In this document: piece after piece, positions 1 through 9,584 of the stretch
Layout of the letters: each line of letters begins with the position of its first letter
Numbering within the stretch: position 1 is the first letter of the stretch
Position numbers and translations under genes: made by a program
Notes under the pieces: model-generated
What the model was told of the DNA's origin: nothing
Database searches by the model: none
What the model saw: the letters and a program-made list of their open reading frames with translations, nothing else
From: Prorocentrum cordatum
Taxonomy: Eukaryota > Sar > Dinophyceae > Prorocentrales > Prorocentraceae
Length of the DNA stretch: 64,000 bases
Direction: 5' to 3'
NCBI GenBank assembly: GCA_963575745.1
Contig: CAUYUJ010011225.1
Span: 245,001 to 309,000 of the forward strand

Positions 1-2
1 CA

Positions 3-169
3 CGGCAGGGGCACCCGCTGGACCGCAAGTGGGCCGCGCTCCGCGTCGTGGGCCGCCTGGCGCTCCGGCGGCTGCAGCGCCTGCACGAGCTGGGCTTCCT
101 GCACCGGGACGTGTCGCCAGAGAACATCCTCCTGGGCCGCGCCCGGGGGTCCGACGAGGCCCACGGGGG
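3..169 (+). CDS. CK1-like protein kinase, exon with catalytic loop (5' end outside window)
   Basis: Read from base 3 this stays open and contains LHELGFLHRDVSPENILLG, the kinase catalytic loop (HRD, Asn at the +5 position) in the form used by casein kinase 1 relatives. The upstream helix (LALRRLQRLHELGF) also fits. I end the exon at 169 because a GT donor follows (GG|GTGGAT) and leaves two bases of a codon; the next exon at 7609 supplies the third. The protein would phosphorylate Ser/Thr substrates; its target is unknown. The ATP-binding lobe lies before the window. The family assignment is by motif only; the CK1 branch is inferred from the later exons. Confidence 0.75.
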
Positions 170-454
170 GTGGATCCAAGATCCCAGACTCCCTCGCGTT
201 GTGATTACCCTGTGACGTACCCAACCCATTTGTATCATGGGAAACGACGAGTTGGCCGAAACTTGCATGGACAATCGAATTGCAGGATCCGTTGTTTGAT
301 ATGTAAGCTACTTGGGACACGCGCCTATGGAATGATGCGCAGGAGAACCGTACAAGAACGAGGGGCGACAATTACAGGCTCGAAGAGGACATGACGTGCA
401 CGAAGAGCAGGAGAAACGAAGAGCAGGAGAAAGACGTGCGGGAAGCTCACTGTG
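170..454 (+). other. Start of first kinase intron, nothing recognised
   Basis: Non-coding by my reading. The last 50 bases contain short purine-rich direct repeats of the type AAGAGCAGGAGAAA just before the minisatellite. No gene or element is recognised. Confidence 0.4.
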
Positions 455-2190
455 CTGGGCCCCATCAGCAGCCCGCGAAAGTGGCGACAGTCTCACAGAT
501 CGCAGCCCCCCAGGGATGGCGAGGTCCCATCTGAGTCTGCGGTAAGGACCCACTGTGCTGTGCCCCTCAGCAGCCCTCGAAAGTGACGACGGTTTCACAG
601 ATCGCAGCCCCCCAGGGACGGCGAGGTCTAGTCTGAATCTGCGGTGAGTACCCAGTGTGCTGGGCCCCTCAGCAGCCCTCGAAAGTGGCGATAGTTTGAC
701 AGATCGCAACCCTCCAGGGATTGCGAGGTCTAATTTCAGTCTGCGGTAAATACCCACTGTGCTGGGCCCCCCAGCAGGCCTCGAAAGTGGCGACAGTTTC
801 ACAGATCGCAGCCCCCCAGGGATGGCGAGGTCCCATTTGAGTCCGCCGTGTGTACCCACTGTGCTGGGCCCCCCAGCAGGCTCGAAAGTGGCGACAGTTT
901 CACAGATCGCAGCCCCCCAGGGATGGCGAGGTCCCAAATCCCCCCAAGCAGCCTCGAAAGTGGCGACAGTTTCACAGATCGCAGCCCCCCAGGGATGGCG
1001 AGGTCATTTGAGTCCGCCGTGTGTACCCACTGTGCTGGGCCCCCCAGCAGGCCTCGAAAGTGGCGACAGTTTCACAGATCGCAGCCCCCCAGGGATGGCG
1101 AGGTCTATTTGAGTCCGCCGTGTGTACCCACTGTGCTGGGCCCCCCAGCAGGCCTCGAAAGTGGCGACAGTTTCACAGATCGCAGCCCCCCAGGGATGGC
1201 GAGGTCCAATTTGAGTCCGCCGTGTGTACCCACTGTGCTGGGCCCCCCAGCAGGCCTCGAAAGTGGCGACAGTTTCACAGATCGCAGCCCCCCAGGGATG
1301 GCGAGGTCCCATTTGAGTCCGCCGTGTGTACCCACTGTGCTGGGCCCCCCAGCAGGCTTCGAAAGTGGCGACAGTTTCACAGATCGCAGCCCCCCAGGGA
1401 TGGCGAGGTCCCATTTGAGTCCGCCGTGTGTACCCTCTGCGCTGGGCCCCCCAGCAGGCCTCGAAAGTGGCGACAGTTTCACAGATCGCAGCCCCCCAGG
1501 GATGGCGAGGTCCCATTTGAGTCCGCCGTGTGTACCCACTGTGCTGGGCCCCCCAGCAGCCTCGAAAGTGGCGACAGTTTCACAGATCGCAGCCCCCCAG
1601 GGATGGCGAGGTCCCATTTGAGTCCGCCGTGTGTACCCACTGTGCTGGGCCCCCCAGCAGGCCTCGAAAGGGGCGACAGTTTCACAGATCGCAGCCCCCC
1701 AGGGATGGCGAGGTCCCATTTGAGTCCGCCGTGTGTACCCATTGTGCTGGGCCCCCCAGCAGGCCTCGAAAGTGGCGACAGTTTCACAGCCCCCCAGGAT
1801 GGCGAGGTCCCATTTGAGTCCGCCGTGTGTACCCACTGCGCTGGCCCCCCAGCAGCCCTCGAAAGTGGCGACAGTTTCACAGATCGCAGCCCCCCAGGGA
1901 TGGCGAGGTCCCATTTGAGTCCGCCGTGTGTGCCCACTGTGCTGGGCCCCCCAGCAGGCCTCGAAAGTGGCGACAGTTTCACAGATCGCAGCCCCCCAGG
2001 GATGGCGAGGTCCCATCTGGGTCCGCCGTGTGTACCCACTGCGCTGGCCCCCCAGCAGGCTTCGAAAGTGGCGACAGTTTCACAGATCGCAGCTCCATTT
2101 GAGTCCGCCGTGTGTACCAACTGTGCTGGGCCCCCCAGCAGGCCTCGAAAGTGGCGACAGTTTCACAGATCGCAGCCCCCCAGCTGGCAC
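455..2190. repeat. 102-bp minisatellite array, about 17 units
   Basis: The unit runs from GTGTACCCACTGTGCTGGGC through CGAAAGTGGCGACAGTTTCA and CAGATCGCAGCCCCCCAGGG to CCCATTTGAGTCCGCC. Unit starts near 1019, 1120 and 1222 give a period of 101-102 bp. Units from about 1000 to 2000 are nearly identical, while those at 455-800 are more diverged, so the array has been homogenised towards its right and middle part. Several units carry deletions (near 950, 1790 and 2090). Long open frames exist on both strands only because the unit lacks stops; I do not treat them as genes. It lies in the first kinase intron. Confidence 0.95.
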
Positions 2191-2324
2191 GCAGCGACGA
2201 GCGAGGCAAAAGGCAAGGGGGAAGAGAGGGGCGGGAAGGAAGGATGAAGTAAGGAAGGCGACGCGCGAGCAGTGCTCCATTCAAAACGAGAACCCAACAC
2301 AGGAGCATTGGGAAAAAACATGAC

Positions 2325-2465
2325 CGGAGGTTTTTCGGTCTTCTGGGCCTCCAGGGGCCCTTCCCGGGCCTCGGGGCGATCAAAAAACGATTCGGGGTGA
2401 AAAGCCAGTCCTGGGGAAGGGGTCGACGTTGTGAAGAAATCACGACGTCGGGGGTCTGGGATTCG
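2325..2465 (+). repeat. Dispersed repeat, family R1 copy
   Basis: Contains the family landmarks in order: GGCCTCCAGGGGCCCTTCCC, a CAAAAAACGATTCGGGGTGA stretch, CTGGGGAAGGGGTCGACG, and ATCACGACGTCGGGGGTCTG. Other copies of the same order occur near 2715, 21220, 42130 and 45065. No coding sequence. Non-autonomous element or processed repeat; class unknown. Confidence 0.7.
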
Positions 2466-2714
2466 ATCGCAAATCACGGAAGTCCCCTCCTCTTGGATTA
2501 GATATACCGGCGAAAAAGCTTGCAGAAGCGCCCAAGAGCGCTCAACCGCGCCAAAGAGCACCCGAATGAACTTGCGCCTCCACGTCGAATAGCGAACAGT
2601 CTGGACAGCGCCCAGCAGCGACCAACAGCGCCCTTGACTGCCACATGAGGGAGATGCGTTCTGTCCGCTTTGCGTGCTATCGGGCGCCATGGGGGCGACC
2701 AACACCTTCCCTGC

Positions 2715-2860
2715 ACCAAAGATTTTGTGTTATCAGCCTCCCAGGGGCCCTCGCCGGGCCCCTGGGACCGTCGCAAAACGACTCAGGATGAAAATTTGGT
2801 CGAGATTTCCTGATGTACCCATAGTGGGGAAAAACACGACGTCGGGGGTCTGAGAGGGGG
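2715..2860 (+). repeat. Dispersed repeat, family R1 copy
   Basis: Same landmarks as the copy at 2325: GGCCCTCGCCGGGCCCCTGG, AAACGACTCAGGATGAAAAT and AACACGACGTCGGGGGTCTG. Two copies in direct orientation within 400 bp. Confidence 0.7.
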
Positions 2861-3117
2861 TTGAGAGTTAGGAGGAGGGATTTCATGGCCAGGGCCGTGA
2901 GATCTCCCAGATTTCATATGGCTCCTCTTCTTCCTTCCTTCCGCACGTCCTCTGGCCTCCCCTCGTCCGCGCACATGCCTCGGGCCAGGCGGCGCTACCC
3001 CCTCCCCTTCCTGGCCCCCCCCCACTCCCCCCCCCCCTCTTCCTGGCCCCTCCCCCACCCCCGCCCCACGCGCACGCGGGGGTTCGATGCGGGGCAGGAG
3101 GATGCAGCAGTACGGGA

Positions 3118-3215
3118 GACGTTGCGCGTTTCAGGGCCTCGATTGGGCCTCTGCAGGCCGCGGTGGTGTCGCCACAGAGCATCCTCCCAGGTGGTGCCCG
3201 GGCGTCCGACGAGGA
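3118..3215 (+). pseudogene. Decayed duplicate of the kinase catalytic-loop exon
   Basis: Bases 3166-3214 align without gaps to 112-159 of the first exon: GTG TCG CCA CAG AGC ATC here against GTG TCG CCA GAG AAC ATC there, continuing to GCC CGG .. TCC GAC GAG. Conceptually VSPQSILPGGARASDE against VSPENILLGRARGSDE. Upstream, the segment equivalent to HRD is scrambled by small indels, so the catalytic Asp is lost and so is the Asn. It lies about 3 kb downstream of the true exon in the same orientation and inside the same intron. I read it as a dead exon duplicate. Confidence 0.65.
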
Positions 3216-4100
3216 TCGCATCGGCGAAGTGGGGGAGGAGGATTCGGGAGGGACGCAGACGAAGTTCGGACGTTTTTGTTGAGTCGTTGGCCTTTGTTTC
3301 GGTCTCTGGAGACTCGCCAGGATATTTAGGGGCATCCAATTAGTTCTGCAGACTCGGGAAATGAGTCCCAGGAGTGGAAGTGTTGAGACCGTATTGGACA
3401 ACCATTGCAGCGGCCTGCTGAGGTCAGCCTGGGCTACCCCTTGGAGTTGTCTCGGCGCAGCCCCAAGCCCAATCTGAGATACAGAAATGATTAGGTCAAT
3501 ATTTGACTGCTTCCCGAGGACGTTTTTCATGTCCGGGGTGGTTTTTTGGCAGCCTCGGTGCCAGGAAGCGGCTCCATGAGACCAAGGATCGCGACAAAAA
3601 CGCCTGTCGTCTTGATTTCTGGAAGAAAGTGCAGGCCTCGGGCAAGCGTTCCTCTGCCTACTCCCCCCGCCAGGTCTTAACTCCTGGGAGTTTGAGTCAA
3701 GCGTCGGCCCTGTCATGCCCTGGGCTCCATTCTGGACGGATCCGACGTAATCCGACACTTTCCGCTGGATCCCGTTCAAACCGGCTACAGCAGGGGCTGA
3801 GTCCGGCCTAGTAAGGGGGATGACTGTTCAGACAATCGCACATTGGGTTGGGGGAATGATGACAAAAACTATATCCCTGCCGCTTCGCAACACTGTCGGA
3901 GTGGACAATCAACGAACCTCGTTGACGACGACAACGCCCAGGTGCACGCCTGAAACCTGAGTTGTGCATATCATCGCCCAGGTTGGGGGGGGAACGATCA
4001 AGAACATATATCCCTGCCGCTTCGCAACAATGTCGGAATGGACGATCAACGAGTCCCGTTTACATCATCCGTCGCGCAGCAGGAGACTGCTCTTTTTTGG
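3216..4100. other. Intronic stretch with a short internal duplication
   Basis: No gene recognised. A segment near 3868-3920 (CTATATCCCTGCCGCTTCGC, then AATCAACGAACCTCGTT) is repeated at 4003-4065 (ATATATCCCTGCCGCTTCGC, then ATCAACGAGTCCCGTT), a direct repeat about 135 bp apart. Confidence 0.5.
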
Positions 4101-4102
4101 TC

Positions 4103-4285
4103 CTCCTCCTCCTCCTCCCTCTCTTTTTCCTCTTTCTCCTCCTCCTTATCCTCCTCCTCCTCCTCCCCTCCTCCTCCTCCTCCTCCTCCTCCTCCTCCTC
4201 CTCTTCCTCTTCCTCTTCCTCGTCATATTCCTCTTCCTCCTATTCCTCTTCCTCTTCCTCCTCGTCCTCCTCCCCCTCCCCCTCC
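4103..4285. repeat. (TCC)n microsatellite
   Basis: Pyrimidine-only tract of CTC/TTC triplets on the + strand. Predicted Leu, Ser, Pro, Arg and Glu homopolymers from this tract are not treated as proteins. Confidence 0.95.
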
Positions 4286-4581
4286 GCCTCCTGGCTATTT
4301 CTTCCCCACGAGCAAAAGCGGCGGGCGCAGCCATCTCGCGGCCGCACCACGGCCGGCTCGGTTTCCAGCTGCGCCACCCGCCGCTGTCCCACTGGATAAC
4401 CTGACCTAGGCCCTTTCCCCCTGCTGGATAACCTGACCTTGTCGGCTGCGCAGGGCCGAAGGGGTACGCAGTACCGGTTCGCGCGGGCATGCGAGGGACT
4501 GCCCCAATGCAAAAAGGTGATCTAGGTTATTGCCCGCCACCTCTTGGCGGCGGGCGAGGGGAGAAGTGCGAAGGGGCGGGC

Positions 4582-4740
4582 CTTCTCAGAAGGCTCGCAG
4601 GTCCCCCGACCTCCTGAAAGGTTTTCCAAGCCCGCCCCGAAAGCGCAGACAGCTCCTCAGAAGGCCGGAGGGCTTCTGAGAAGACCCGGCGCCGTCTGAG
4701 AAGGCTTTCTCCTCCTTACTTCCCCCCCTCGCCGCCGACC
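4582..4740 (+). repeat. Dispersed CTTCTGAGAAGG hairpin repeat, copy 1
   Basis: Series of short palindromes (CTTCTCAGAAGG, CTCCTCAGAAGG, CTTCTGAGAAGA, TCTGAGAAGGC), then a pyrimidine stretch and CCCCCCTCGCCGCCGA. The same order recurs at 27455-27610 and 59628-59785, and partly at 34425-34472. In each copy the sequence after the pyrimidine stretch looks like a splice-acceptor context. Confidence 0.65.
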
Positions 4741-4929
4741 CCCCCCCCCCGCCCTCCCCGCCGGGTAGAAGCGGCCTCCGGCTCCTCAGAAGTTGCCGCT
4801 CGTTGCTCCTCTGCTCTCCCCCCCCGATGCCCTGCGGTGCCTGCCCTGGCGGCCGCCTGCGGCGCGACCTGAGGCGCCCGTCCGGAAGCCGAGCGCGGGA
4901 ACTCCTTGCCGGCCACGTTCGCCCCGTCC

Positions 4930-5110
4930 CCCCTTGTCGGCCACGCGCAGAGGGGGGGTAAAAGGGGAGGGGGGGAAGAGGCTTCCTAGAAGCACCCCTG
5001 CTTCTTGCAGGGCGCGGGCCTTCTCTGTAGATGTAGGGCAGGCGCCTTCTAAGAAGCCGGCTCCCTCTAGGGAGCCTCCACCCCTCCCCCTACCCCCCCC
5101 GTGCGCGCCG
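4930..5110 (+). repeat. Dispersed CTTCTAAGAAG repeat, copy 1
   Basis: Shares GGCCACGCGCAGAGGGGG, CCTGCTTCTTGCAGGGCGCG, GATGTAGGGCAGGCGCCTTC and TAAGAAGC with 21860-22025, in the same order and orientation. Confidence 0.65.
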
Positions 5111-5129
5111 CCGACTCTGGCTGGGGGAG

Positions 5130-5340
5130 CCCCCAAAGGGTGTGGTGTGACCACACCGCGCGTCGAGTCAGTGGGGCTTCGAGGTCATCGCACGGCTTCG
5201 GGACCGGGGTTGTTCTCCAAGGGCGTCTCGGGCGACTGGGGCCTCCATGGTCCTAGAACCATCCGGTTACGGACCGCGCGGTGAGGTCGTTGGGATTCCG
5301 AGGACACCACGTGGTGTGTCACCACACGTTTTTGGGGCCC
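5130..5340. mobile_element. Inverted-repeat element with CACCACA termini
   Basis: The left end CCCCCAAAGGGTGTGGTGTG matches the reverse complement of the right end, GGCCCCAAAAACGTGTGGTG. Each end is itself palindromic (GGTGTGACCACACC; GTGGTGTGTCACCACAC). The inner arms pair partly (ACCGCGCG... and ...CGCGCGGT). About 210 bp with no coding capacity, so a MITE-like structure. A single copy was noticed in the window. Confidence 0.5.
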
Positions 5341-6335
5341 TGGCAAGCATCCTTCTAGCGTCCGACTCTCTCTGGGTGAGCCGCGTCGCTTCTGGTTGCA
5401 GGGGGACTCACGCCCGCCTTCTGAGAGAGAGGTCTGGCCTGAAAGAGGGGTGGGTGCGAGGCAACTGCCTCGAGTGCCCGCCCGCTCATAGTAGCAGCCG
5501 GCGGCTGAAGGCAAGGCATTGCCAGGTTGCGTCCAGCAGCATATATTGTCACCTCTCGCCTTTCGGTCACACTCGACCACCGCATATCCGAGGCGATATA
5601 AGCGTTCGACAAATGCTCTTGCTGACAACTGGTGAGGCATCCGAAGCACGAGCAGAGAAGGCGACTGAAGCCATTGCCAGGCCTCCATCGCACGAGCGAC
5701 CTGGGCACCGCTCCCAGGCTCAGGCCAGCGCCTTCACACTCGACCTCCTCCCTCTCCTTGGCGCCCGCGAGACGCGGTTGAGTTTTGCCGCGCCGAGAGG
5801 CGCCTGGAGGACGAGGCCCGACTCCAGTCAGGTCGGAGTGATGAGCCCGAGGAGCCCGACTAAGTGTCGGTCCGCTGGATGCGAGGGATGTTTTCTAAAG
5901 CCCGTAGACCTAGAGCCCTTCTCCTCGGCGCTTGACGGTCTCAGTCGTCTCGGGGGTCCTTCTTTGGCCTCCAGAGGCTTCATGGAGGCCTCAAGAGCCC
6001 CCTCCCAGACACCTTGCCATCGCTTGGGCGTGCGCATCTTTTTTTCAACGCGAGGGCCATCGAGGCGCCGATCGGAGCCTCGTTGCGGAGCAAGCTGCCG
6101 CGCGAAGTCGATGATACGTGCGCGGGGGGAATGGACCTCCGAGCGGTGGCCGGGTCTCGGGCGTCGTGGCTTTCCCCTCGCGGGCCCCCGGAGCCCTCTC
6201 GCCGACCCCCCGATCATAGGGGGCCCCGGCCGGGCACTTGTGCCGCCTCCGCCCGGCTCTGGCCCCCTGCCTCTTCGGCGCGGCGCGCTGGGGGCCCGCT
6301 GCGGTTCCTTCGGCTCGAATTCGAGCCCATTTGGC
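5341..6335. other. Intronic stretch, nothing recognised
   Basis: GC-rich sequence with open frames on both strands but no motif, codon pattern or splice structure that I can defend. Confidence 0.4.
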
Positions 6336-6492
6336 TTCGGCTTCCGCTTCGACTCGGCTTCGGATGCCGATCTGGGCTGACGATTTCTCAATGCCGACTT
6401 CGATTGTCGCCGATTCGATTTCTGCCGACTCGGCTGCCGATTCCCGCCGATCCGATTCATTTCGATCGCCGATCCGACGAATCGATTTTGGG
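6336..6492. repeat. Degenerate GCCGATTCGATT tandem repeat
   Basis: Diverged short units built on GCCGAYTCG and TTCGATT follow one another for about 150 bp. Period about 12 with many substitutions. Confidence 0.6.
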
Positions 6493-6873
6493 CTCTCCTG
6501 CACGTTAACCACTTCCCAGTTTCAAGCGTCAGCGTCCCGAGCCCTTTCCAGCCGCCAGTCCCGCGAAGCGGAGGTACACGCCATCAGCTTGCAGAGCATG
6601 CGTGCCGCCGGGGCCGCCGCTGCGGCACGCGAAGCACAGGTGCCTTCCCAGAACTTCCGCAGTCGCTGCAGCTGCGTATTTGGCGGCCATGGCGCCCGAA
6701 AGCGCCCACCAGAGGTCGAAATAGATAGTGAAATGCCTTCGTCCTGATTCTTACTGCATGCTCATGTCAAGGGTTGCTTCGAAGTCACATGGCCGAAGCC
6801 ATCTCATGGGGTCGAATTGCGCCATCTTCGAACACGCCCCAGAGCCTTGAGCGCAGGTATCTTCACTATCATA

Positions 6874-7114
6874 CAAGATCCTGGGATCCAGAGATCCGGC
6901 GTAGCCTCGTATTCCGCAAGGGGCCCCAGAGCTCTCGTAGCGACCGGTCGACACTCCAAGTCGGTCGCGACGGCTCGCGGCCGATCCCCAAATCGGTCGT
7001 GATGGGTCGCCACCGATCGCGACCGATCGGTCGCGAGCGACCGATACCGACATTTGAAGCAAGATCGGTAGCGGCCCGTCGCGACTGGACATTTCCAGCA
7101 TCCAACGAGCAGGG
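6874..7114 (+). mobile_element. GGTCGCGACC palindromic element, copy 1
   Basis: The core is made of GATCGGTCGC/GCGACCGATC palindromes. It shares TAGCGACCGGTCGACACTCC and GAAGCAAGATCGGTAGCG with the copy at 47059-47310, in the same orientation. About 240 bp and non-coding. The left end is less clear than in the other two copies. Confidence 0.65.
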
Positions 7115-7417
7115 TAGCCGTGCGGGAGTGACCTCTGGTGCGGGCTCGTCGGGGTCTCCCGATCGTCCCTGCATGCATGCGAGGCGGCCGCCGCAGCTCG
7201 CGCGCGCGGCTGGTGGGCTCCCCCGCGCCCCGCCCGCAAGCCGCGCACCCAGAGGGCATTCTCCGGACGGAGCTGTGGGACGAGGGTAGAGAGCCGTCGC
7301 ATTGCGTGCCGGAAGGCCCTCGGAGCGCCCCAGGACGCCCTGAAGAGGCCGCTGCGCCCGATACGTCCCCCAGAGAGCTGCCAGATCTCAGAGATGCTGG
7401 GTTATGATCCCCACCCG

Positions 7418-7556
7418 AGGTTTTATCCTCGTCCTGGCGTCGGCCTAACATGTCACCCTTGTCCAGGGGTCACACTCTTTGCGTTCGGCCGAAGGCCAAC
7501 CCATTACCTCATCGATGAAGAGCCGCTAGATCTCAGATATTCTAGATTTATCCTCA
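7418..7556 (+). pseudogene. Tandem, decayed copy of the second kinase exon start
   Basis: Aligns to the adjacent 7558-7690: GGTTTTATCCTCGTCCTGGC against AGTTTTATCCTCGTCCGTGT, then a pyrimidine tract and CCAG, then GCCGAAGGCCAACCCATTAC and CTCATCGATGAAG against GCCGAAGGCCACCCTGTACC and TCATCGACTACG. It therefore duplicates the 3' end of the intron plus the first part of the exon. The copy breaks the reading frame and ends in stop-rich sequence after the LID-equivalent codons. Confidence 0.65.
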
Positions 7557-7608
7557 CCGAGTTTTATCCTCGTCCGTGTTTCGGCTTGAAATGTCACTTT
7601 CTTCCCAG

Positions 7609-7745
7609 GGCCACTCCTTGCGTTGAGCCGAAGGCCACCCTGTACCTCATCGACTACGAGCACGCGCAGAAGTACCCCGGCGGGGGGCGGGCGGCGGAGA
7701 GCGACGTGGGCAGCGTGGAGTGGAGCTCCATCCGCTCAGCGGACG
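7609..7745 (+). CDS. CK1-like protein kinase, exon with DFG-equivalent segment
   Basis: Frame with codons at 7610, 7613 and so on. It encodes ATLYLIDYEHAQKY and then GSVEWSSIRSADG, which line up with the CK1 pattern LYLIDFGLAKKY...GTARYASINTHLG. The metal-binding Asp is kept but DFG is replaced by DYE. The acceptor is CTTCTTCCCAG|G, leaving one base that completes the codon split by the donor at 169/170. I place the 3' end at 7745 with a GC donor (GACG|GCGCCC), which leaves one base, as the exon at 8694 needs. The alternative is a few codons longer (to about 7756). A purine microsatellite starts soon after. Confidence 0.7.
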
Positions 7746-7777
7746 GCGCCCCCGGGCTGGTTCGGAATCTCGGGGAG

Positions 7778-7905
7778 GAGGAAGAGGAGGAGGAGGAGGA
7801 GGAGGAGGAGGAGGAGGAGGAGGAGCGAGGAGCGAGGAGGAGGAGCGAGGAGGAGGAGGAGGAGGAGGAGGAGGAGGAGGGGGAGGAGGAGGAGGGGGAG
7901 GACGA
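7778..7905. repeat. (GGA)n microsatellite
   Basis: GAGGAGGAG tract with GCGAG and GGGGAG interruptions, purine-only on the + strand. Followed to 8130 by a G-rich low-complexity stretch. Confidence 0.9.
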
Positions 7906-8149
7906 CGGGGGGGCGGCGAGGGTTGGGGGGCACCCCGGCGGGGAGACGAGGGAAGGATGGGGGTCCGAAGGGGGGGGGGCGGGCGAGAGGGGGGCGAGGC
8001 AGAGGGCGGAGGGGCGCGCGGCGGCGGAGAGAGGCCAGGGGAGCGGGGCGGGGCAGGGGCGAGGGCAAAGGGGACGAGGGGCGGTATCGCGAGGGGCGAG
8101 GGGCGAGGTGTCGAGGGCGAGGGGGCGTTTCTTTAACGCGCGTTGTGCC

Positions 8150-8285
8150 TGCCCCCTACCCATAACATAACGCTCCCCCCCTCAGTGCGTGACCGGCACT
8201 GCCGCCGTGCGTCGGGCACCACAGTTTGGGTTGGGGGGAGCGCTACGTTATGCCCCCACCCGTCCCCCCCCCTCCCCCCCCCACG
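8150..8285 (+). repeat. Dispersed TACGTTATGCCCCC element, copy 1
   Basis: Order: ATAACATAACGCTCCCCCCC, CACTGCCGCCGTGCG, CGGGCACCACAGTTTGGG, AGCGCTACGTTATGCCCCCA, then C-runs. The two ACGTTATG/CATAACGT-like ends are inverted. Copies occur at 21384-21650 (three tandem partial units) and 42290-42425. In all three places an R1-family repeat lies within a few hundred bases. Confidence 0.65.
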
Positions 8286-8439
8286 ACGCCCCTTATGGCC
8301 GCGAATTTTCAAACATGCGCTTGAGCTTAAGAGGATGGAGAAAACATGCTGACGGGTGTTGGAGCCGTCTGCGGGTCTGAGGTGGCCCAAGGCTGGCTGG
8401 TTCTGGCCAGCAAGAAGGGCGGGCAGGCCCGAGGCGCTG

Positions 8440-8570
8440 GGTCTGGGATGGTTTTGGGGCTTTTGCGGCCTCCGGGGGCTCTTTTCTGGCCCTGGGACCG
8501 CGAACACAAAAATTCACCGGATGGCCCCCGGAGGGCTCCGGGAATCGATTTTGAACGGATTTGGCCTCCA
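8440..8570 (+). repeat. Dispersed repeat, family R1 copy (diverged)
   Basis: Carries GGTTTTGGGGCTTTTGCGGC, CTCCGGGGGCTCTTTTCTGG and CCCTGGGACCGCGAACAC, matching the family core, but the ACGACTCAGGATGA segment is degraded. Confidence 0.5.
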
Positions 8571-8693
8571 CCCCCCCCTCCTGAGGCCCCAACCAGTTCA
8601 GACCCCCTGGCCGCCTCCACACGACGGGTTGGCATATTCCACGCAGTTAGAAGAACATCGTTCTTGCCGGTGCCTGCAGCAAAGAGAGCACAG

Positions 8694-8800
8694 GTGGCGA
8701 GCCCAGACCGATCGACGACGTCGAGGCACTCGGCTGGGTGCTGTTGCACGGGATGTTTGGCAGGCTGCCTTGGTTCGATTGGCTCGCCCGCGCTTACAAG
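8694..8800 (+). CDS. CK1-like protein kinase, exon with DD...LPW segment
   Basis: Frame 2 from the acceptor GCACAG|GT. It encodes GEPRPIDDVEALGWVLLHGM and then FGRLPWFDWLARAYK. This matches the CK1 block [25 protein letters not shown] closely: the invariant Asp of the F-helix, the hydrophobic helix and LPW are all present. The incoming phase fits the previous exon. The 3' end is set at AAG|GAC (phase 0, GA donor), because the next acceptor reads GCAG|GAC. The boundaries share AGGACT, a short repeat of the kind typical of dinoflagellate introns. A cytosolic or nuclear kinase is expected. Confidence 0.75.
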
Positions 8801-9065
8801 GACTATGCACCTCCGTTGTCCTTCGTCCATCCCCTTCCTCTTCCATCCTGGACATGGTCCGTCTCTCCTCCTCCCCTTTCTCGTAACGTCCCGGGCGACA
8901 CAGCAGGTACCGTAATCCAGATGCCACGGCCTCATCTGCTTGGTTTCAGCTAGGGTCAGACGCTTGTCCCCAGTGGTGGTCGTACATTCATCCCTCCATT
9001 GCGGATTGTCGTTCTGGCCGTTCTTGTTGTCGTCGTCGCCCGCATCCCGCCCCGCGGCTCGCCCC

Positions 9066-9165
9066 GCGCCCGGCCCCGCGACCCACCCGTCACCCACCCG
9101 CGACCTACCAGCGACCCACCCGCGACCCACCCGTGACCCGCCCGCGACCAACCCTAGACCCACCA
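9066..9165. repeat. Short (CGACCCACC)-type minisatellite
   Basis: Units such as CGACCCACC and CGTCACCCACC repeat for about 100 bp. Confidence 0.75.
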
Positions 9166-9169
9166 GCAT

Positions 9170-9584
9170 TACGTTGACGATTCATTGGCGCTTGCGGTGG
9201 GCTTGTTATGTAACGTGGAAAAAAGTTTGGCGCCTGCGGCGGGTTTCTTCATATTTGCTTCCGAGCCTCGCGGGCTTCTGACGACCCCCAGCTCCCCGCC
9301 CCCTCACGAGCAATTTCAGGCATCCTGGTGCCCCAGGCCTTCAAGGGCTACCCTCATGAGGTAGCTCGACCTGCACTATCATGTCGTTCCCCTCGCCTCC
9401 CACCTGCAATCCAATCGTACGACCAGCTCGGCTCCCCCCAAACGTCCACCATGCTGCGTTGCATCTGCTGGGCCAGCCTTCTGACTTCATTAGTTATACT
9501 CCTCCCTGCGCCTCCTTGAACTTTTCTGGGGAACGAGCAATGACATACTGATAGCGGAGACAAGCCCCAATCAGAGTTTCTTTA
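9170..9584. other. Intronic stretch, no gene supported
   Basis: Includes two near-repeats, TGGCGCTTGCGGTGGGCTTG and TGGCGCCTGCGGCGGGTTTC, about 48 bp apart. One exon-like fragment near 9320 was considered and rejected. Confidence 0.4.

Noticed and set aside
848-2247. Several 200-400-codon frames over the 102-bp array
   Set aside because: All frames of the repeat unit lack stops, so length carries no evidence; no motif.
4828-4870. LRCLPWRPP resembling the CK1 LPW motif
   Set aside because: Lies between the first two kinase exons, no DD helix before it, and no splice signals.
5185-6512. Multiple overlapping frames of 110-380 codons
   Set aside because: Mutually exclusive, Arg/Pro/Gly/Ser-rich, no domain; typical of GC-rich non-coding DNA.
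9320-9356. Exon-like ILVPQAFKGYPHE between TTTCAG and GAG|GTAGCT
   Set aside because: It resembles the CK1 GYPxE block, but its position before the 10535 exon contradicts the kinase order; too short to keep.
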